NCBI GenBank assembly: GCA_905234605.1
Contig: CAJOIE010000002.1
Coordinates: 62,001-126,000, forward strand
DNA from: an uncultured Bacteroidaceae bacterium
GTDB lineage: Bacteria > Bacteroidota > Bacteroidia > Bacteroidales > Bacteroidaceae
DNA: 64,000 bases
Direction: 5' to 3'
This document shows, in pieces, positions 42,408 to 53,200 of this stretch (position 1 is the stretch's first letter; each line of letters begins with the position of its first letter). The position numbers and the translations under genes were made by a program. The notes under the pieces are model-generated. The model did not search any database and was not told the origin of the DNA. It worked only from the letters and a program-made list of their open reading frames with translations.

Positions 42408-44939
42408 ATGACAACGCCCCTATCCCACCACCGCCTGCACAGGCTTGCCATAGTGGCCGCAGCTGCCATGCTTGCTGCCTGCTCCTCTACGTCACACCTG
42501 CCTGAGGGCGAAGAGTTATATATAGGTATCTCACGCATTGACTACGGGCATGGCACCAAAGCAAGGCCTACCGTCGGCACACGCACCGACTCTACGGGTG
42601 TCATTACTGCCCTTGCCGATGCCTACAACTCTATCGAGGACATCTTCTCCGGCAACTACGATGCCCGTGCCGTGCTGTCCGACAAGCTCAAGGACAAGAG
42701 CCTCACGCCGGCACAGCGCGACTCCCTGCGGCGCGAGATGGCAGTCTACGACGATGCCCTCGACGCCGTGAAGGCCGAGGTAGAAGGAGCCCTGGCCTAT
42801 GCGCCCAACAACAGCGTCTTCGGCAGTTCCACCATGCGGTGGCCGTTCCCCGTAGGGCTGTGGATGTACAACCGCTACGTTGACTCCCACACCATGTTCG
42901 GCCGATGGATGTTCAACACCTTTGCCACCAAGCCTGTGCTACTCAGTGCCGTCAACCCGCAGCTGCGCACCCAGGTGGCACGCAACACCCTGCGCAACTA
43001 TGGTTTCTTCCGTGCCACCGTGAGCCACGACATCGAGACCTCGCGCCACGACCCCCTCAAGGTCCGCGTGGCCTACGACGTGGCCCCGCGCCAGCTCTTC
43101 CGCTTAGGCACCATTGAGTACCAGCAGTTCGACGCATACGCCGACAGCCTCATCCATGCCCAGGCCAGCCGCTCACTGCTCCACACGGGCGATGCCTTCA
43201 GCGTCGTCAACCTCGATGCTGAGCGCACACGCCTCAGCGAGCTGCTGCGCAACAACGGCTACTACTTCTACCGTCCCGAGCACATTGCCTTCCGCGCCGA
43301 CACAGTGCAGACGCCGCTCACCGCCCACCTCCAGGTGCGCCCCAAGGCCGACCTGCCGCCAGCGGCCCGCAACCGCTACTACATCGGCCACACCTACATC
43401 ACCGTGCTCGAGCCAGACAACTTCCAGGTGGCCGACAGCCTTCGCTTCCGCGAGAGCACCATGCGCTGGAGCAGCACCAAGAGCGGCAAGGCACCACTCC
43501 GTTTCGGTGCCATCCGCCACAACCTCTTCTACCGCAAGGGCGACCTGTATCGCTACCGCCTGCATGAACTCATACAGGAGAAACTCACCGGCATGGGCAT
43601 CTTCTCCAACGTGCAGATGAGCTATGCTGCCCGCGACTCCAGTGCCACGTGCGACACCCTCGACATCAACATCATGGCCATCCTCGACAAGCCATATAGC
43701 AGTCAGCTCGACGCCAAGTTCACCAACAAGAGCAACGGGCTGCTGGGTCCCGGCCTGAACTGGAACTTGTCGAAACTCAATGCCTTCCATGGCGGCGAGA
43801 TGCTGGCCTTCAACTTCTACGGCAGCTATGAGTGGCAGACGGGCGTCGACTCCAAGGCAGCCGACCGCAGCCTGCTCAACAGCTACGAGCTGGGAGCCTC
43901 GGTGACGCTCACCTACCCGCGCATCAAGTTCTTCGGCATGCCCTTCGTGCGCCAGTTCAACCGCCGCGCCACGGCCACCACCACCTACAAGGTCGACGCC
44001 AACTGGCTCAACCGTGCCGGCTTCTTCCAGATGGTGAACTTCGGCGGACGCGTGGCCTACACCTACTACAAGCGTCGCCGTGTGCGCCATGAGCTCACAC
44101 CGTTCCGCTTAGAGTATAACCTGCTCTCCAACCGCACGGCGCGCTTCGACTCCATCATGAGTGCCAACCAGGCCCTCTACGTCAGTATGCGCGACCAGCT
44201 CGTGCCCTCCTGCGCCTACACCATGACCTACCAGCCGCGCAGCATCGGCGGCCGCAGCCGCGCCGTCATCCTCGGGGTGAAGGAAGCCGGCAACGTGCTC
44301 AACACGGCCTATGCCCTTGCCGGCCATGCCGCCAAGGAGCGCGGCAAGAAGCTGCTCGGGGTGCCTTTTGCCGAGTTCTTCAAGCTCACGGCCGAGTGGC
44401 GCGAGACGCAGCCCCTGACCCACTCCGTCAGCCTCGCCACACGCCTCTACGCCGGAGCCGTGTGGAGCTATGGCAACAGCACCATGGCACCCTACTCGGA
44501 CCTCTTCACCGTGGGTGGTGCCAACAGCATACGTGCCTTCGGCGTGCGCACCATAGGCCCTGGCAGCTACCATCCGTCCAGCTCCCACTGGAGCTATGTC
44601 GACCAGGTGGGCAACGTGCGCCTTGAGGCCAATGCCGAGCTGCGCTTCCCCATCATAGCAAGCCTCAACGGGGCACTCTTCGTTGATGCCGGCAACGTGT
44701 GGCTGCTACGCCCCGACGACAGCCGCCCCGGCGGCTGCATCGACGCCTCCACGTTCCTCAAGGAGGTGGCTCTCGGCACAGGCTTCGGCTTCCGCTACGA
44801 CATGGACTTCCTTGTGCTGCGCTTCGACGTGGGCATAGGCATCCATGCCCCCTACACCACATCGCGCAGCGGCTACTACAACATGCCTCGCTTCTGGGAC
44901 TCCATCGGCTACCACATTGCCGTGGGCTACCCCTTCTGA
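42408..44939 (+). CDS. tamL: TamL, lipoprotein BamA/TamA-family outer-membrane protein
   Basis: This encodes 843 residues from the ATG at 42408. A GTG at 42399 overlapping the tamB stop is an alternative. The signal peptide ends in lipobox LAACSS (Cys25), the mark of the Bacteroidetes TamL form of TamA. POTRA-like modules lie in about 30-430 (LGTIEYQQFDAYADSLIHAQ, YRYRLHELIQEKLTGMGIFS). The Omp85 barrel follows, with the conserved VGGANSIRAFGVRTIGPGSY loop and a terminal Phe (GYHIAVGYPF). It partners TamB across the periplasm. tamB and tamL are 5 bp apart. Array 5 follows the stop codon. Confidence 0.93.
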   Translation: MTTPLSHHRLHRLAIVAAAAMLAACSSTSHLPEGEELYIGISRIDYGHGTKARPTVGTRTDSTGVITALADAYNSIEDIFSGNYDARAVLSDKLKDKSLTPAQRDSLRREMAVYDDALDAVKAEVEGALAYAPNNSVFGSSTMRWPFPVGLWMYNRYVDSHTMFGRWMFNTFATKPVLLSAVNPQLRTQVARNTLRNYGFFRATVSHDIETSRHDPLKVRVAYDVAPRQLFRLGTIEYQQFDAYADSLIHAQASRSLLHTGDAFSVVNLDAERTRLSELLRNNGYYFYRPEHIAFRADTVQTPLTAHLQVRPKADLPPAARNRYYIGHTYITVLEPDNFQVADSLRFRESTMRWSSTKSGKAPLRFGAIRHNLFYRKGDLYRYRLHELIQEKLTGMGIFSNVQMSYAARDSSATCDTLDINIMAILDKPYSSQLDAKFTNKSNGLLGPGLNWNLSKLNAFHGGEMLAFNFYGSYEWQTGVDSKAADRSLLNSYELGASVTLTYPRIKFFGMPFVRQFNRRATATTTYKVDANWLNRAGFFQMVNFGGRVAYTYYKRRRVRHELTPFRLEYNLLSNRTARFDSIMSANQALYVSMRDQLVPSCAYTMTYQPRSIGGRSRAVILGVKEAGNVLNTAYALAGHAAKERGKKLLGVPFAEFFKLTAEWRETQPLTHSVSLATRLYAGAVWSYGNSTMAPYSDLFTVGGANSIRAFGVRTIGPGSYHPSSSHWSYVDQVGNVRLEANAELRFPIIASLNGALFVDAGNVWLLRPDDSRPGGCIDASTFLKEVALGTGFGFRYDMDFLVLRFDVGIGIHAPYTTSRSGYYNMPRFWDSIGYHIAVGYPF

Positions 44940-44957
44940 CGCTGCGAGACGGCAGAA

Positions 44958-45037
44958 CACCCTGCATGGTAAAGGCAAACACCCTGCACCCTCAAGACAA
45001 AGAGGGTGCAGGGTGTTTGCCTTTACCATGCAGGGTG
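44958..45037. repeat. TGCA-phased array 5: hairpin with perfect 36-bp arms (convergent junction)
   Basis: The arms 44958-44993 and 45002-45037 are exact reverse complements around an 8-nt loop (AAGACAAA). Four TGCA centres lie at 44963, 44985, 45007 and 45029, all exactly 22 bp apart, including across the loop. It sits 18 bp past tamL and 112 bp past the amylase stop on the other strand, so it could terminate both transcripts. The rest of 45038-45149 shows no gene. Confidence 0.9.
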
Positions 45038-45149
45038 ATGAGCCTGCGCACTGCGCGGAGCCGGCACGGCCACTGCTGTGAGTCTGCCCAAACACCGCTG
45101 TGACTCTGACGAGGCAGCACAGTTGGTTGGCGCGGGCTGTGTGGGTGGA

Positions 45150-47114
45150 CTACTCGAACTGAAGCACGAGAGCCTCTCGTGCGGGCAGACGGAGGTCGGC
45201 TGTGAGGTCGAAGGTGCGGCCTGTGGGAATGTCGGTGGCGCGGCGTGAGGTGCGGCCGGCAAAGAGCTCTGCATAGTGGCCTACGCGGAGCGTGGCGGGC
45301 GAGGAGGTGCCGTTGAGCACGGTCATGACGAGGTCACCCATGTGTCGCCGTGCCACGACGTAGACACCGTCCACGGGTGTGAACTGCGTCATGGTGCCCT
45401 CGATGACTGTTGCCGAGGCGCGGCGCCAGTGCAGGAGGCGTGAGAGCCATGTGTACATGGCCTGCTGCTCTGCCGTGCGCCCCTCGGCGGTGAAAGCGTC
45501 GTGTGCGTCGCCCGGGAAACCGCCAGGGAAATCCTGCCGGACGTGGCCGTCGGTCACGGCCTTGGTGCCCGCCATGAGTATCTCCGTGCCGTAGTAGAGC
45601 TGAGGAATGCGCCGCACGGTCAGCAGCAAGGCGAGTGCCTGGCGCAGGGCTGCCACGTCGTGGCCGTCGCCGAGGAAGCGGTCGGTGTCGTGGTTGTCGA
45701 CAAAGGCCATCACGTGCGTGGGGTCGGGGTAGAGATAGTCGTAGACGAAGCTGTTGTAGAGGCGGTTATAGCCCTGCCACCAGCCGTCGGTTTCCTCATG
45801 CTTTGCCTGCGAGAGACGGTCGAAGAAGCTGAAGTCCATCACCGTGGGCAGGAAGGTGTCGCCGATGCGCCGGCTGTCGGCATTGGCCTGACGGAAGCCC
45901 TTCTGCCACGCTGCCGTGTAGGCCGGCTCGGTGACCCATGTCTCGCCCACGACATTGAAATGCGGGTACTCGCGCTGCAGGGTCTGCATCCATCGCGCCA
46001 TGCCTGCCGCGTCGGCGTAGGGGTAGGTGTCCATGCGTATGCCGTCGATGCCCGATGTCTCAATCCACCAGATGCTGTTCTGTATGAGATAGGTCATCAC
46101 GTGCGGGTTGCGATGGTTGAGGTCGGGCATTGTGGGCACGAACCAGCCGTCGACGGTCTGCCGCAGGTCGACGTCGGCAGCGTAGGGGTCGAGCACAGGT
46201 GTGAGCTTGTAGGATGTCTGTAGGAAAGCCTCGTTGGTGTGCACCTCGCCGTTCTGGTCGCGGCGTCCCTCGCCAAGCCACTCTGGCGCATTTAGCCAGT
46301 CGGCCGACGGCAGGTCGGCCACCCACGGGTGTTCAAATCCACAGTGATTGAAAATCATGTCCATGACCACCTTGAGCCCCTTGGCGTGGGCGGCATCGAT
46401 GAGTGCGCGGTAGTCGGCGTTGGTGCCGAAGCGCGGGTCGATGCGGTAGTAGTCGGTGGTGGCATAGCCGTGGTAGGTGGAGAAGCCGTGGTCGTCGGGC
46501 GAGTCGTTCTCTAATACAGGGGTGAGCCAGAGAGCCGTCACGCCCAGGTCGCAGAAGTAGTCGAGATGCCGGCGTATGCCCTCCAGGTCGCCGCCATGGC
46601 GCAGCGAGGGCTCGGCGCGGTTCTCCACATAGTGCTGCATGCCTGGCAGCTGCGAGCGGTGGCCGGGGCCTTGGGCAAAGCGGTCCGGCATGAGCATGTA
46701 GAGCACGTCGGCATTGGTGAACCCCTTGCGTGAGTCGCCGTCGCACTCGCGTTCCAGCAACTGGTAGCCGACGGTCTGGTAGCGACGTCCGAGACGGAAG
46801 GTAAGAGGCAGCGTGCCGGCCTGGGCACCGGTGAGGTCGAGATATAGCAGCAGGTAGTTGGGCGAGTCGAGGCGCACCACCGAGTCGAGGCGCACATCCG
46901 TGCGCCCTACCGAGACGTCGGCCTCGCGGATGCCCTGGCCATAGACCATGAGCTGCAACTGCGGCGTGCGCAGCCCCACACGCCAGTCGGTGGGGTCGAT
47001 GCGTGCCACTAACGGTGCCTTGCGGCTGGCGCACAAGGCATTGAGGCTGAAGGATGGAAATAGTGATAGCACAAGCAGCAGGATGAGTGTCAGCAGGGAG
47101 TGAGTGTTGCGCAT
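45150..47114 (-). CDS. GH13 alpha-amylase / neopullulanase-like (SusA-like), exported
   Basis: This encodes 654 residues. A signal peptide (LLTLILLLVLSLFPSFSLNA) precedes an N-terminal beta domain of the cyclomaltodextrinase/neopullulanase type (LVARIDPTDWRVGLRTPQLQ). The GH13 barrel has all four conserved regions: VVMDMIFNHCG, IDGIRMDTYPYAD (nucleophile Asp near 361), VVGETWVTEP (acid/base Glu near 389) and MAFVDNHDTDRF. A C-terminal beta domain ends the frame. It should hydrolyse alpha-1,4-glucans such as pullulan or maltodextrins in the periplasm. No SusCD pair lies nearby. Its own promoter is at 47153. Confidence 0.94.
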   Translation of the reverse strand: MRNTHSLLTLILLLVLSLFPSFSLNALCASRKAPLVARIDPTDWRVGLRTPQLQLMVYGQGIREADVSVGRTDVRLDSVVRLDSPNYLLLYLDLTGAQAGTLPLTFRLGRRYQTVGYQLLERECDGDSRKGFTNADVLYMLMPDRFAQGPGHRSQLPGMQHYVENRAEPSLRHGGDLEGIRRHLDYFCDLGVTALWLTPVLENDSPDDHGFSTYHGYATTDYYRIDPRFGTNADYRALIDAAHAKGLKVVMDMIFNHCGFEHPWVADLPSADWLNAPEWLGEGRRDQNGEVHTNEAFLQTSYKLTPVLDPYAADVDLRQTVDGWFVPTMPDLNHRNPHVMTYLIQNSIWWIETSGIDGIRMDTYPYADAAGMARWMQTLQREYPHFNVVGETWVTEPAYTAAWQKGFRQANADSRRIGDTFLPTVMDFSFFDRLSQAKHEETDGWWQGYNRLYNSFVYDYLYPDPTHVMAFVDNHDTDRFLGDGHDVAALRQALALLLTVRRIPQLYYGTEILMAGTKAVTDGHVRQDFPGGFPGDAHDAFTAEGRTAEQQAMYTWLSRLLHWRRASATVIEGTMTQFTPVDGVYVVARRHMGDLVMTVLNGTSSPATLRVGHYAELFAGRTSRRATDIPTGRTFDLTADLRLPAREALVLQFE

Positions 47115-47152
47115 GGCGTTGACAGGGTTATACGGGTGTCACTTTATGGCCA

Positions 47153-47160
47153 CAAATATA
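47153..47160 (-). promoter_or_regulatory. -7 promoter element (TATATTTG) for the GH13 gene
   Basis: This perfect match lies 38 bp before the ATG. It sits in the short gap after the giant gene, showing that the amylase is transcribed separately from it. Confidence 0.6.
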
Positions 47161-47246
47161 GGAATAAAAACAAAAGCCCCTCGCACTGGCCGCCCTTTAT
47201 GGGCACAGCCGTGCGAGGGGCACACTGTATGTCGCTTTCCGCCGCC

Positions 47247-50200
47247 TTAGTGCACGATGCGCTTCTCGCCGTTGACGATGAAGACGCCCTTGGCATTGGG
47301 ATGCGTGCTGAAGAACGACTCGTCGTCGGCCATCTTGCGGCCGCTAACGTCGTAGACACCACGACGCGCTCCGAAGTCGAGCAGCATGCGCATCTCCACA
47401 TCGCGCACTGCCGTGGCCTCGCGTGTGAGCATGTCGCTGAGCATCACCATGGACGGAGCATTGGCCTCGGCCAGAGCATAGGCCTGGAACGGATGCACAT
47501 CGCGCAGGCCTGCCACGAAGGCACTGCCGGTGAGCTCGGGCATGTCGGCTTCCTCCGGGTGGAGGGCCTTGTCCACATTGAGTGCCAGGATGTTGGCGGC
47601 TTGAGGCACCTGCATCATGGTTGGCAGGAAGGTGATGCTGCCCTTGGTGGTGGCATCAGCCTGATCTGCCTCGACCCACACGCCATCTGCGGCACCGGCG
47701 AAGGTGACCTCACCGGCCAGATTGAAGTGGTCGGCATACTTGGCGTTGTTGGGCATGCTGATGATGTAAGGTTTGTAGGCCTCTATCTCGGCCGCACGCA
47801 CGAAGCCTGTCTCGGCCAGTTCGTAGAGCCAGAACGGACGGAACTCGGTGACGTCGGCATCGGCAGCGAAGGGCTTCATCGCGCCATTGGTGGCATGAGT
47901 GATGGAGGCCACGTCGAAGGGTAGCGCCAGCGTCTCCCAACCCATGGTGACCGACGGCTCGGTGGCCTGGCTGTAGGTGTGGGTATAGCTGATGCTGCGT
48001 GCGAAGAAGCGGCGCGGGCAGTAGAAGTTGCCCCCCGTCTCGCTGTCATGCAGCACTATGCTCTCTGCCTCAGAGCCAGAGATGAGGTTGCCGGTGTAGG
48101 ATGCCGGAGCATAGATGCGCGACGGCACATAGACCAGGAAGTTGTCGTTGTCCACGTCGTCGAGCATCTGGGCCGGCATGTTGTCGGTGATGTTCCACAC
48201 TATGGCTGCCAACTGCTTGCAACCGGCAAAGACATGCTCACCGACACTGATGGCCTGGCTCTGCTGCGGTGATGAGTAGCTGACGAGCTGCATGCCCTCG
48301 AAGGCGCGGTCGGGCAGAGAGCCCTCAGCGATAGTGGCCCCCGTCATGTCGAGATGGCGGAGCGAGCGCATACCCTTGATGTAGCTGATGTCGGCAGCAT
48401 TGACGGAGCCCGTGACTGGCAGAGTCTCGATGTCGTCGGCACCGCCGCGCCACTCGAAGACCTCGTCCAAATGGCCTGCCTCGCCCGTGCTCACCCGCTC
48501 ACCGTCGAAGAGGTACTTCACGGCATAGGTGGCAGCAGGAGCATCGTTGAAGTAGCGCTTGGTGGCCACGGCGGTGACGGTGCAGAGCTCAGTAATCTCG
48601 ACAGGCTCCGTGTAGACATCCGACTGGCTGTTTGGCGTGGAGCGGTCGAGGGTGTAGTAGATGGTGGAGCCGTCGTTGGCCTCCATCGTGACGTAGCGGC
48701 CGTTGTAGGCGAAGGTGACCTCGGTGCAGATGAAGTCGCTGTGACTGAACTGTACCTCATCGCTGGTGTTGAAGTCGGGCTTCTCGGCGTAGGCTGCCAC
48801 CGTGCGGTTGTTGACGAGGGTGAGCGGACCTGTGTAGGGCTGCGGGTCATTGATGGCCGTGCCCTCGGGCGTGAGATAGCGGTAGTAGATTACCACGTCG
48901 TCGCCCTCGGTGCTGCAAGTGATGGTGAGTACATGGCCCTCATAGGCGAAGTCGGGCGGCGAGACGCGGAACCAGTCGACAGTCATCTGGCCCTCGGGCG
49001 AGTTGAAGTAGCCCGGATTGACAGCCACGGCACGCAGCGTGCAGTTATGGGTCATCACGATGGGCTCAGTGTAGAGAATGCCACTCTCGAGCGGGTCGCT
49101 GCCGTCGATGGTGTAGTAGATGCTGGTCTGCTCTGCCACAGGCGTAGCCTCGATGGCCACGATATTGCCGTCGATGCCGCCGCCCTCACGACGGAAGGCC
49201 GGCGTGCCACAGCTGTGGGCCGACACTTGATAGTTGAATGTGGCAACATCGGAGTTGTTGAACTCATCGCGCAGGGCTATGGCCTGGATGGTGGCATCGC
49301 CTGTCATGGTGAAGGTGCCATCGTAGGGAGTGCTCTCATTGGTGGGCGTGGTGCCGTCGAGGGTGTAGTAGATGCGTGCCTCGGGAGTGGTGGTTGCGAT
49401 GGTGACGTAGATGCCCTCGGTGGTTATCACCGGACGAGCCACCTTGAACCATGTGACAGCGAAGTCCTTCACCTCTGAGTTGTAGTAGTGGCGGTTGATG
49501 GCCACCGCACGCACCGTAACGTTGCTCTCCACGGTGACGTAGTTCTGCTCCTTGTCGTAGAGCAGGCTGCCCTCGGTGGGCTCGTCGCCATCGATGGTGT
49601 AGTAGATGTCGGCATCGGCTGTCGTCGTGGTGATGCGCACACGGTCGGTGCCGGTGATGCGGCTGATGGACGGCGTGCCGCACACCAGATTGAGGTTAGG
49701 CTCGAAGGTGCGCTTGGCTATGGCCGAGTTATTGTAGTCGTCCATGGCGGCATACGTCCATACCACCGATGCCTTGCGGGGCATCTGGAAGGCATCCGTG
49801 TAGACGTTCCAATCGTCGGTCTGCGGCTCGACACTGACATTGCTGCCGTCGACGATGGCGTAGTAGATGGTGGAGCCGGGCTTATCCTGGGTGATGGAGC
49901 AGTAGACGGTCTCATCGAATGCCGCAATGACAGGCGTGTGGAGCGTCACCCACGTGATGTTGGCCTGACTGATGGGCGAGTTAATCATGTCCTGCTTCAC
50001 GGCAATGGCACGTATCACCATGTTATGCTCCACCTTGACGGGCTCGGTATATACCGTGCTCTGTGTGGTGGGCTCCGAGCCATCGAGGGTGTAGTAGATG
50101 ATGGCATCCTCAGTGGCGGTGGCGATGGTGACGAGGCTGTCGGTGGTTGCACGGCTGACAGCACCGGCGAAGCTGGGCTGGCGGCATGTGTGGTCGGCCG

Positions 50201-53200
50201 CACTGAACCATACGGCTCTCGACTCAGAGTCGAAGAGGCCGCGACGCACAGCGATGGCGCGCACGTAGGAGTCGCGGGCCATGTCGAAAGGCCCTGTGTA
50301 GAGAGTGCTCTCGCGGGTGGGCTCAACGTCGCCTGCGAAGGTGTAGTAGATGGCATCGACCTCTTCTTCACAGGTGATGGTAGCTGTGATCTGGCTGAAG
50401 CTGATTTGCGGCGTGGCCACACGGCGCCAGCGGTCGCCCACCTGATACTCAGCACCACTCCACTCCGACTGAGCCCAGTCGTCGCGCAAGACCACGCAGC
50501 GCACATAACCAGGACGGGTGAGCTGGATGGGACCCTCATAGAGCGTGCCGTGAGCCACTATGTCGGCCTCATCGTCGTAGGTGGCGGGCCACCACTCCTC
50601 GCTCATGACATAATAAATATGTGTGGGCACTTCCACAGGCTGTTCTGTGGTGATGGTGAGCACGAGGTCGTCGGTGATGCTGATGGCGGGTGTGGCCACC
50701 TTGAAGTCGGTGCGCTTGTAGACCGCTATGGCTGATGCTGAGTAGCCCTCGGCTACGGCAATGGCACGCACCTGCATGTTGCGGTCGAACACCACGGGTC
50801 CGTCGTAGCTGTAAGCGTCGGCAGGGTCTGGGTCTGTGCCGTCGGTGGTGTAGTAGATGACAGCCCCTGGAGTCTGCGTAGTGATGGTGAGGGCATAGTC
50901 GCTGAAGAAGAATGTGGGCTGCGCTGCCGGCAGGTCGGTGAAGGTCTCCATGTTGCTATTGAAGAGCATCCATACGGGAACACTGGAGTAGCTGTCGTAG
51001 GCACTCTCGTGGACATAGAGCTTCACTCTGTCTGTCAGTCCCGAGAAGGGATTGCCGCTGAGCGACGGGGCCTGTAGCGGCAACGCGTAAATCTCTGCCA
51101 GGGCAGCACACTCGGTGAAGGCCTCGGCATCGATATTGGTCAGTGCCTGCGGCAGTGTCAACGCCTGTAGCGAGCGGCAGGTGTTGAACGCACGCTCGCC
51201 GATGCGCTGCAAGGTGGATGGCAATGAGACAGAGGACAGGCAGTAGCAGTCGTCGAAGATGCCGCTGGCCAGCACCGTGATGCCCTCGGGCACGACAATG
51301 CTCTGCAAGCGTTCACAGGCATAGAAGGCATTGCTGCCAATGCTCTGCATCTGCCGGGGCATCACGATGCTCTGCAGGTTGCGGCTGTACTGGAACACCG
51401 ACTCGCCCATGGTCTCAACGCTCTCGGGCAGCACCACGGCCTGCAAGCTGTTGCAGTCGGCAAAGGCGGAGCCACTGATGGCACGCACACGGGAGCCGAA
51501 GGTGATGTCGCGGAGTGCGCCGGCACTGTAGTAAGCACCAGGGCCAATGGTCTCGACGTTGTCGCCGAGAGCCACCGTTGTCAGGTGGTCGTGGTCGGCC
51601 AGATAGCGGGTTATGGTGCGGCTGTTGACACGTGCCACCTCTATGTTGTCGCAATTGGAGAAGGCGTAGTCCGCAATGCTTACGTCACGACGTTCTATCA
51701 CCACCTCGCCGAGCGACCAGCACTGGTTGAAGGCATAATCTCGGACAGTGAGATGCGGCAGTATGTTGCCTTCATCATCACGCCCGACCTCGGTGTCTTC
51801 CGGCTCAGCCTCTATGGTCAGTCGGGTGATGGGTGCCGAGTCGAAAGCACTCTGGGCTATCTCTGTGGTAGCCGCCGGTATGGTGAGGCTGGTGATGCCT
51901 GTGCCGGCGAAGGCACTCTCGCCAACACGTGTGGTGGCTGCGGGCAGTGTCCAGTCGCCTGTCATGGCACTACAGCCTGAGAACGCCCGCGCCTCAATGT
52001 AGCGTATGGCGGACGGCAACGTCACCGATGTGAGCTCGGGGCACTCGGCAAAGGCACTCTCGCCTACACCGACCACGGCGCACACGGAGCCCTTGTGCTC
52101 CAGTGTCTGAGGTATCACGATGTCGCCGGCGTACTTGATGTCACCCTCATGAGTGACTTCCACCTCACCTGCCACGCTGTTGTCGGTATAGCGATAGTAG
52201 ATGCCCTTGTAGGCAAAGGTGCTGTATACGCCAGTGACTGCCTGCGTGGCCACCGCCGAGTTGAAGTGACGGGGCTGCATGGCAATGGCCTTGACCACGA
52301 GGTTGCGCGGCAACGTGAAGGAGCCCTCGTAGCGTGTGCTCTCCGCTGTTGGCGTGCTGCCGTCGAGAGTGTAGCGGAATGTGGTGCCGCTTTCTATGTC
52401 GAAGTTCTCACCTATGTAGACGGTGGTCACATTGTTGACACTCTCATAACGGATGCTGGGTGCAGCCGTCACGTAGTCGTCCCAGAGATCGTTCCACGTC
52501 TGCTCCGACGCTATCCAGCCGTCACGCATGGCGATGGCACAGATGTACTGCGGGCGGTCGAGAGTGACAGGCTCGGTGTAGAGCGTAGCGTTCTCACAGA
52601 GCCAAGCCTCATCAGCGCGCATCTCCGGCCACGTCGGCTGGTAGCTCACGGTGTAGTAGTAGCGGGTATCCTGGTCGTAGGGGTTGTCGGAGCTGATGGT
52701 GAGCGTGTAGGTGTCGGCATCGAAGTTGACAACAGGAGTGGCCACACGATAATGCTCCATCACGAGGCTGCGGACATCGCTATTGAAGTGGGCCGGCTTG
52801 ACAGCAATAGCGCGGATGGTGTGGTTCTGCGTCACGAGGAAAGACCCTTCATAGAGCGTGCTCTCCGGCGTCGGGTCGCTGCCGTCGAGTGTGTAGCGGA
52901 ACGACACCTCGGTATCTTCGTCCGGGTAGTTTTCACCAATGTGCACAAGGTGGTTCTCGTCGACATAGATGTCCGGTTCCGAGAGATAGTAGTCATCCTG
53001 GAAGTTGAATTGCCGCATCTCCGACTTAATCCAGCCGTCGCGCAGAGCAACGACATAGACCCATCCCGGTGCTGTCAGCTGCACAGGTTCGGTGTAGAGC
53101 GTGGCATACTGACGCAGCTCTGCCTCGGAGGCTTCGCTGATATAGAGCGTGCCTTCCTCACCAATCCTGCCACCGATGCTGTAGTAGTACTCGGCATTGG

